Positions 59,341 to 64,000 of a stretch of 64,000 nt of DNA are shown here, in pieces (position 1 is the first letter of the stretch; every line of letters starts with the position of its first letter). Made by a program: the position numbers and the translations under genes. Under the pieces are notes generated by a model. That model was not told where the DNA came from and made no database searches. It saw nothing but the letters and a program-made list of their open reading frames with translations. The stretch is from Stentor roeselii. Its lineage: Eukaryota > Ciliophora > Heterotrichea > Heterotrichida > Stentoridae. The stretch is from NCBI GenBank assembly GCA_006503475.1, contig RSEH01000022.1:153913-217912 (forward strand), written 5' to 3'.

Positions 59341-60342
59341 ATGAACCTTCGAGAGATGGCTATGGAAATTGATAGGACTACTGGCGACTTGAATCATTGT
59401 GTTGAAGTTTTAAAGCGTTTTAAAGTGACACAGAAAGAACTTTACTGTGAGTTTAAACAGTATTGGATACTTGTTTATATCGTTGGAATGGACTTGGACT
59501 CTCTTGAAGACTGTCTCTCGATACCTGAAGAAGTTCGACTTGAAAAAATCAGAATTTTTTATCCAGAAGGTTTGAAGTACTTTTCACAGACCTTTCTTTA
59601 CAATTTACTTAAACTTCCTGATGATGACCTTCAGAAAATTTCTAAAGTTTTATGGAAAAACCTTCCTTTTGAAATAGTCCTTGATAGAGTCCTCAAGTCA
59701 CATAATCCTCAAGACTTCTTCAATGCAGATGTAAAAATCGATAAACTTCCAGAATCCTCAAGTTTAAACAGTTCTTCTCTTCGAACTTTCATTAGTCTTG
59801 CAAGTCCTGAACTACTTCCAAATGTTTTAACTTCTTATTTTCAGACCTGTTGTCAAGAGTTTATTCAAGAAAAAGTAGAAAATTGTTTTAACATTGGCCA
59901 GGGGATTACTTTGGATAACTTTCGACTTGTTAAAGCTTTTATGAAAAATGAAGACCCTTCTGGACTTTCTTTGAAATTTTGTAGTTTAAGTCAAAATATA
60001 TTGGCGAATTTTTTAGCTCCTCCTGTGATGTCTGGAAAGTTGCTGCCTTTTGAAATGGAAGAAATTTTAAATGATTTGGAAAAAAAAGATCTGGCGAAAG
60101 TTAAAAGTTTTGTTTTTTCTGCACCTGTTGCTTTTGATGTTAGATTGAAAATGAGTCAAATTTTTAGTAGTCTTGGAGTTGATTGTGAGGAAGAAGAGAA
60201 ATTAATGCAGAAGAAAGCGACTTGTATTGGAAAAATGTCGGAAGAAGCTGGACTTGAGTTGTTGCTTTGTAGGTCTGTCGAGGAGGTTGAGGATAGGGTT
60301 TTGTTATGGAAGAAGGAGAATTTATTTAATACTTTTAGGTAA
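59341..60342 (+). CDS. unrecognised 333-residue helical protein
   Basis: Starts 14 nt after the phosphodiesterase gene at ATG 59341. It is all-helical by inspection (VLKRFKVTQKELYCEFKQYW, LLPNVLTSYFQTCCQEFIQE, EEILNDLEKKDLAKVKSFVF), with no membrane segment, signal peptide or catalytic motif. Possibly a solenoid or helical-bundle adaptor. No family recognised. Same-strand third gene of the 55289-60342 group. Confidence 0.65.
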   Translation: MNLREMAMEIDRTTGDLNHCVEVLKRFKVTQKELYCEFKQYWILVYIVGMDLDSLEDCLSIPEEVRLEKIRIFYPEGLKYFSQTFLYNLLKLPDDDLQKISKVLWKNLPFEIVLDRVLKSHNPQDFFNADVKIDKLPESSSLNSSSLRTFISLASPELLPNVLTSYFQTCCQEFIQEKVENCFNIGQGITLDNFRLVKAFMKNEDPSGLSLKFCSLSQNILANFLAPPVMSGKLLPFEMEEILNDLEKKDLAKVKSFVFSAPVAFDVRLKMSQIFSSLGVDCEEEEKLMQKKATCIGKMSEEAGLELLLCRSVEEVEDRVLLWKKENLFNTFR

Positions 60343-60524
60343 AAGGTTTTGTGGTTTAGAATTGTTAGCATGTTTAAATTTCCCTAATAAAAAAAATCCC
60401 CATATTTACCCAATATCCCTAAAAAAAGATCCTAAATTTATCATATTCAACCGAATCAAACCCATTACAACCCTCTAAAATAACCCTATAAAAACTTTCC
60501 CTCAAAAACAAAACCCTCTAAATT

Positions 60525-61577
60525 CTAATAACTATAATTACTAATATGAAGGCTCTCACCAGTTTTCTTCTCATCTTGATACTTCCCCAAAGAAGCCAAA
60601 GAGTTGGCAGCCGCTCTTCTAAGCAGTTCTTTCTGTCCAGCAGCAACATTACTTCCAGCCCAGGCAGTGATACTAGAATGTTGCAAGGCTCTTCCATAAG
60701 AAAAACTTAAAGTCCAGGGCTTGAAGAACCTTTCAACTTTATTGATATTGTTGAGGTTGACAGATGATTCTTCTTCACTTTGCCCGCCAGAGAGAAACAT
60801 GATTCCAGGGACTACTGGAGGAACGGTATTTGAAAGAACTTCAACTGTTTTTAAAGCGATTTCTTCACTAGAAGCTTTATTTTTGTTTAGCATGCCTGAT
60901 GTGATCATGTTGGGCTTTAGAAGGATTCCTTCTAGAAGTACTCCGTGACGTTGAAGACTTACGAAGGTCTCTGATAAGACTAGCTTTGAAACTTCAGCGC
61001 ATTTGGAGATGTCGTGGTCGCCTTCTGAGAGAACTTCAGGCTCTACGATTGGGACTAGCCCGTTTCGTTGGCAGATCATTGCGTATTTCGCTAGGCCTTC
61101 AGCGTTGGTTGTTATTGCCAGGTTCGAAGGAAAGGTCGGCGAAATCTTAATAACAGCTCTCCACTTCGCAAACCTTAATCCAGCCTGATAGAAACTCGCA
61201 CATCGTTCATCAAGTCCATCAAGTCCAAGAGTAAAAGGTTCATCATTCGCAAGCAGACAAAGTCCTTTATCCAACTTGATGCCTGAAACAATTCCATTTC
61301 TCGCCAAGACACTTTGAAGAGATTCGCCTGAAGGCAGTTTATTGCTGATTGTTTCTTCAAACTGAATGACTCCACTAATGAACTTATTCAAATTCGCAGC
61401 AGTGAAAAGCATTGATCGATAAGCTTCGCGGTTTTCATAAGTGTTCTGCAACTTGATTCTTGTAAAACGACTGCCTATTGTTCCTGTTGACTCATCGGCT
61501 GCAAGGATTCCTTTTCCAGGAGTTGCGATTTTTTTAGCTGTTTCGAAGAGTTCTGAAGCGAATTTGGATACTTTCAT
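60525..61577 (-). CDS. class I fructose-bisphosphate aldolase
   Basis: 350 residues. Family features: GKGILAADESTGTIG, the substrate-binding KWRAVIKI (Lys-146 type), EPEVLSEGDHD, the Schiff-base Lys in LLKPNM, FLSGGQSEEE and the C-terminal Tyr (NYSY). It splits fructose-1,6-bisphosphate to DHAP and glyceraldehyde-3-phosphate in the cytosol, by a lysine imine without metal. Length is normal. It is divergent from the gene at 61615, with 37 nt between start codons. About 180 bp of C-rich sequence lie beyond its stop. Confidence 0.97.
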   Translation of the reverse strand: MKVSKFASELFETAKKIATPGKGILAADESTGTIGSRFTRIKLQNTYENREAYRSMLFTAANLNKFISGVIQFEETISNKLPSGESLQSVLARNGIVSGIKLDKGLCLLANDEPFTLGLDGLDERCASFYQAGLRFAKWRAVIKISPTFPSNLAITTNAEGLAKYAMICQRNGLVPIVEPEVLSEGDHDISKCAEVSKLVLSETFVSLQRHGVLLEGILLKPNMITSGMLNKNKASSEEIALKTVEVLSNTVPPVVPGIMFLSGGQSEEESSVNLNNINKVERFFKPWTLSFSYGRALQHSSITAWAGSNVAAGQKELLRRAAANSLASLGKYQDEKKTGESLHISNYSY

Positions 61578-61614
61578 CTTTTTGTAAAGGATTTAAGAAC
61601 TTTTTTTAAATAAT
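61578..61614. promoter_or_regulatory. 37-nt divergent promoter
   Basis: Whole space between the aldolase ATG (minus) and the coiled-coil ATG (plus). AT-rich with a T-run and ataata just before 61615. Both 5' leaders must be very short. Confidence 0.6.
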
Positions 61615-62535
61615 ATGAACATCACTAATGACTTCACTACTGAACTGGAAGATGTTCAGTACTCACCTGCTTATGTAACAGACCTTGAAAGAAAAATAAA
61701 GATCTTAGAAGCCAAAAACGCTGAACTCAATCAAAATAAACTTGAATGTGAAAAACTCTTCTTAGAACTCAGAAGAATGACTAGTTTAAAGGAAAGTTTT
61801 GAAGAAAAATATAATGAAGCTTCAATGAAACTACTTTACATGGATGACGATGAAAGCTTCATGTTCAATGAAGCTGAACAAATTCGAAACTTGAATCAAA
61901 AACTCAGTATTTTAGTTCATGCTAATCAAGACTTGCAAGAAGAAGTTCATGAACTTAAAGATTGGAATCAAAGAATAATTGATGAAAATTCACTTTTAAA
62001 GGAAAAAATCATCAAAAAAGAACTGAAGAACAAAGAAACCAACACTGATGGAATTGTTTGTGAAAACTTCGAAAATTTACAGATTTTTAATGTTAGAAGG
62101 TCTGAATGTCTTAATCGAGGGTTTTTAGCTGAGAGGCTGGAAAGGACTGAAAGGTTTGAGAGGATTGAAGGGAATGAAAAAAATGAAAAAACTGCAAAAG
62201 AAGAAAAACTTGAAAAAAATGAAAAACTTGAAAAAAATGAAAGAAATGAAAGAAATGAAAAAGGAAATCGAAGTGAAAATATTGTCAGAGATTTCAACTC
62301 TAGGAAAAATAGTGAACATCTTTTAAAAACTGTTCAGGTAGGTTCCAGTCTCAAATTCATCAGCAAAGCTAGTCCTTCACCTTTTTCGAGAAATGTAACT
62401 CCTAAGTTGGAAAGCCAAAATAAGAAAAGACCTCCAAGTATTAATTCGAGAGGATCTCCAAAAGTTGGGCAAGTTCGTAAATCAAAAAGTGTCTATAAGC
62501 CAAGTTTCCTTCGTAAGTCATTCAAAAGCTCTTAA
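61615..62535 (+). CDS. coiled-coil protein with EKNEKL repeats
   Basis: 306 residues. Residues 20-150 are heptad-rich helix (DLERKIKILEAKNAELNQNK, IRNLNQKLSILVHANQDLQE). Residues 180-225 are a charged repeat of EKNE-type units (KLEKNEKLEKNERNERNEKG). The last 70 residues are basic and Ser/Pro-rich (ASPSPFSRNVTPK, RSPKVGQVRKSKSV-like), with probable phosphorylation sites. No named family; a cytoskeletal or basal-body protein is likely. 24 nt separate its stop from the next same-strand ATG. Confidence 0.65.
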   Translation: MNITNDFTTELEDVQYSPAYVTDLERKIKILEAKNAELNQNKLECEKLFLELRRMTSLKESFEEKYNEASMKLLYMDDDESFMFNEAEQIRNLNQKLSILVHANQDLQEEVHELKDWNQRIIDENSLLKEKIIKKELKNKETNTDGIVCENFENLQIFNVRRSECLNRGFLAERLERTERFERIEGNEKNEKTAKEEKLEKNEKLEKNERNERNEKGNRSENIVRDFNSRKNSEHLLKTVQVGSSLKFISKASPSPFSRNVTPKLESQNKKRPPSINSRGSPKVGQVRKSKSVYKPSFLRKSFKSS

Positions 62536-62559
62536 CTGTAAATACTTCTTCATATTAAA

Positions 62560-63282
62560 ATGGAGTCTAAACGATGCGACGTCTCGCCTCAAGCTCCAAG
62601 GATTCCAAAGCCTCAAGAGCTTTACTCCCGTTACCAACTTCCACGTCCATCGCGAGAAGAAGAAAAGCGCGTTGAGCACAACTATTTCATGCGTCGAGTA
62701 TAATCTAAACAGCGAGGTCACAAGAATTCCGACCATCAAGACCTTCCACTGAGTAATCAAGACGACTCAAAAGACTCATCAGAAGTTCTTCCCTCAAAAA
62801 GCGAAGACAAAAAACGTCCCTTAAGAACAAACCAACCCCGTCAGAAGCCTCAAGAAAAGAAAGAAACAATAAACCTTGCAAATTTATCAAACATTGTCCT
62901 TGAAATGAAAGAAATGTTGAACAACATGCCGAATGTTCAAGAAGTAATCAATAAATCTCATGATCAAGGAAAAAAGAACTCGACTGTCACTCCAAAAAAC
63001 AGATCTCGAGAAATTTCTCTTCATGACAAGTCAGCCAGAAAATCGATGAAACTGAAAAATTACATTTTAAACAACAAACCAAGTAGAAGACTCATGTCAA
63101 GTAAACCTTCTTCTAGACCAACAACGACTCACAAGTACTCAAAGGCCTTACCTGTCATTAAAAGCAAGCCAGTTGATGACTTGTCTTCAATCCAGAACTA
63201 TTTCCTGGAATTTCATGCAAAAAGCAAGTTTTTGCTGAAAAATCTTGAAAAAAGTGTTCTTGGTGAGAATAAAATTTTGTAG
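62560..63282 (+). CDS. basic, Ser/Lys-rich unrecognised protein, 2 exons
   Basis: ATG 62560 starts a frame read through a 15-nt intron (62698-62712), giving 235 residues. Exon 1 is 62560-62697 (MESKRCDVSPQAPRIPKPQE); exon 2 is 62713-63282. The intron removes an in-frame TAA. Low in hydrophobic residues and rich in Lys, Ser, Arg and Pro, with a few short helices (NLANLSNIVLEMKEMLNNMP; KSKFLLKNLEKSVLG). No family recognised. Stops one base from the stop of the opposing gene. Confidence 0.68.
62698..62712 (+). other. 15-nt spliceosomal intron
   Basis: gtataatctaaacag, A at position 10; removes an in-frame TAA, phase 0. Confidence 0.8.
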
Positions 63283-63283
63283 T

Positions 63284-63595
63284 TTAAATGTTGTTTAACT
63301 TTGATTCTAAACGAAGAGTCATTTCTTCTAAAAGACTCACAGAGGACTCGACTTTATCAATTGTTGATCGGAAACTCTTGATTTCTTCGAATAACTCATT
63401 GTCGATTTCGTATTCAGAAAGAAGATTTGAGTAACTTTCTTCGATTTCTTTCACTTCTGAGAGAAGTGAAGAGTACTTCTCACTTGCGATGTTGTTCATT
63501 CGAGAAAGTTGCTCAAGGTTCAAGTTTGATTCTAATGTTTGAAGACGTGCTGAAAGAAGCAGGTTCTTCGCAAAGGCCTTGCCTGGATTTTCCAT
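63284..63595 (-). CDS. BLOC-1 subunit 2 (BLOS2)-like coiled-coil protein
   Basis: 103 residues from ATG 63595 (MENPGKAFAK). The helical pattern and key spacing LEQLSRMNNIASEKYSSLLS, then IEESYSNLLSEYEIDNELFE and DKVESSVSLLEEMTLRLESK match BLOS2, a small helical subunit of the BLOC-1/BORC complexes that act in endosome and lysosome traffic. Length is typical. Family call is by pattern, so moderate. Its ATG is 7 nt from the ATG of the divergent gene. The stop is one base from the convergent gene's stop. Confidence 0.55.
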   Translation of the reverse strand: MENPGKAFAKNLLLSARLQTLESNLNLEQLSRMNNIASEKYSSLLSEVKEIEESYSNLLSEYEIDNELFEEIKSFRSTIDKVESSVSLLEEMTLRLESKLNNI

Positions 63596-63602
63596 TATTA
63601 TT

Positions 63603-64000
63603 ATGGAGATACGAGTAGGGACTTTCAATATATTGAATACAAGTTGCAGGTTTTTAGAAAGAAAAGAATGGATTTTTAAAACTATTCGAGAAATGGACTG
63701 TGATGTGCTGGGTGTTCAAGAAGTTAATGAAAATGTGATTTTTGAACTATTTCAACATGATGTTTATGATTTGCATGTCGTTAAACTTCCTTGTCCGATG
63801 GTCAAAGAAGAACCTGAGTTTAAAATTGATGGAAATTGCTTTTTGATCAAGAAAGGAATTCAAGTGGTCGAAGAGAAAAGTTTCACTTTTTTTAATCAAC
63901 TTCGAGTTGCGCAGGTTTTGACTCTTTGTAAAGATGGGATTAAGTTTGTGGTGGCGAATACTCATCTTGATCATTTGTCGGATGTTACTAGAGAAGAGCA
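63603..64000 (+). CDS. endonuclease/exonuclease/phosphatase-family protein (3' cut by window edge)
   Basis: The frame from ATG 63603 stays open to the window end, giving the first 132 residues. MEIRVGTFNILNT is the first strand of an EEP fold, with the metal-linked Asn. DCDVLGVQEVNE carries the catalytic Glu (Q-E). Further on, LRVAQVLTLCKDGIKFVVAN then THLDHLSDVTREEQ gives the T-H-L-D-H substrate/metal motif of Mg-dependent phosphatases, deadenylases and nucleases. It could be a CCR4/Nocturnin-like deadenylase or a phosphatase; the C-terminal His is outside the window. Its ATG is 7 nt from the BLOS2-like ATG. Confidence 0.8.
   Translation, partial: MEIRVGTFNILNTSCRFLERKEWIFKTIREMDCDVLGVQEVNENVIFELFQHDVYDLHVVKLPCPMVKEEPEFKIDGNCFLIKKGIQVVEEKSFTFFNQLRVAQVLTLCKDGIKFVVANTHLDHLSDVTREE

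Noticed and set aside
1-64000. tRNA, rRNA, CRISPR array, transposase or virus-like genes
   Set aside because: I looked for T-loop signatures, rRNA words, regularly spaced repeats and integrase/transposase motifs in the spacers and found none.

Overview
The window looks like macronuclear DNA of a heterotrich ciliate close to Stentor. Intergenic DNA is very AT-rich, genes are short and densely packed on both strands, and introns are tiny: seven single spliced introns of exactly 15 nt can be placed by frame and protein continuity, each GT...AG with an A at position 10. TAA, TAG and TGA are all used as stops (TGA ends the DHHC, SUB1-like and 49.25-kb genes). A standard code argues against Blepharisma, which reads UGA as Trp.

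Layout. 1-9 kb: end of an unknown gene, two sperm-tail PG-rich repeat (STPGR) genes, an ankyrin/SAM protein with a CaaX end, and a 1663-residue membrane protein built of about 13 repeats. 9-17 kb: orphan genes, a CXorf65-like protein, a kinase with a degraded glycine loop and a C2H2 protein. 17-23 kb: a Rab GTPase, GSK3, a B-box/coiled-coil gene, a WD40 gene and an orphan. 23-30 kb: a GDP-sugar phosphorylase-like gene and a tandem family of small four-helix membrane proteins with a decayed fourth copy. 30-39 kb: coiled-coil, ankyrin-DHHC palmitoyltransferase, SUB1/PC4, SAM and PX-BAR sorting nexin genes, then a four-gene minus-strand cassette ending in a short RIB43A. 39-49 kb: three tandem glycine-rich-domain (DUF1399/GRDP-like) paralogues separated by long AT-rich DNA. 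49-55 kb: a FYVE-type finger fused to a kinase, overlapping its downstream neighbour by 8 nt; an EF-hand gene; and two members of an unrecognised family flanking a divergent promoter. 55-64 kb: an actin-like gene, a voltage-sensor/cyclic-nucleotide phosphodiesterase fusion, class I aldolase, coiled-coil genes, a BLOS2-like gene and the start of an endonuclease/exonuclease/phosphatase-family gene.

The most unusual feature is in the B-box gene (19406-19567, minus strand). Nine consecutive 15-nt units each have GT at the start, A at position 10 and AG at the end, with spacers of only 3 nt (one of 6). Together they remove six in-frame stops. This is either a run of single-codon microexons or a 162-nt composite intron made of intron-like units. 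A 14-nt intron and a tandem-donor 15/17-nt intron are further oddities.

Gene packing is close to bacterial: same-strand genes 3, 9, 14, 14 and 16 nt apart, one 8-nt overlap, divergent start codons 7 and 19 nt apart, and convergent stop codons 1-9 nt apart. Several genes (STPGR x2, RIB43A, EF-hand, CXorf65-like) probably serve cilia. Others (Rab, sorting nexin, BLOS2-like, DHHC) serve membrane traffic, and GSK3, kinases and the voltage-sensor phosphodiesterase serve signalling.
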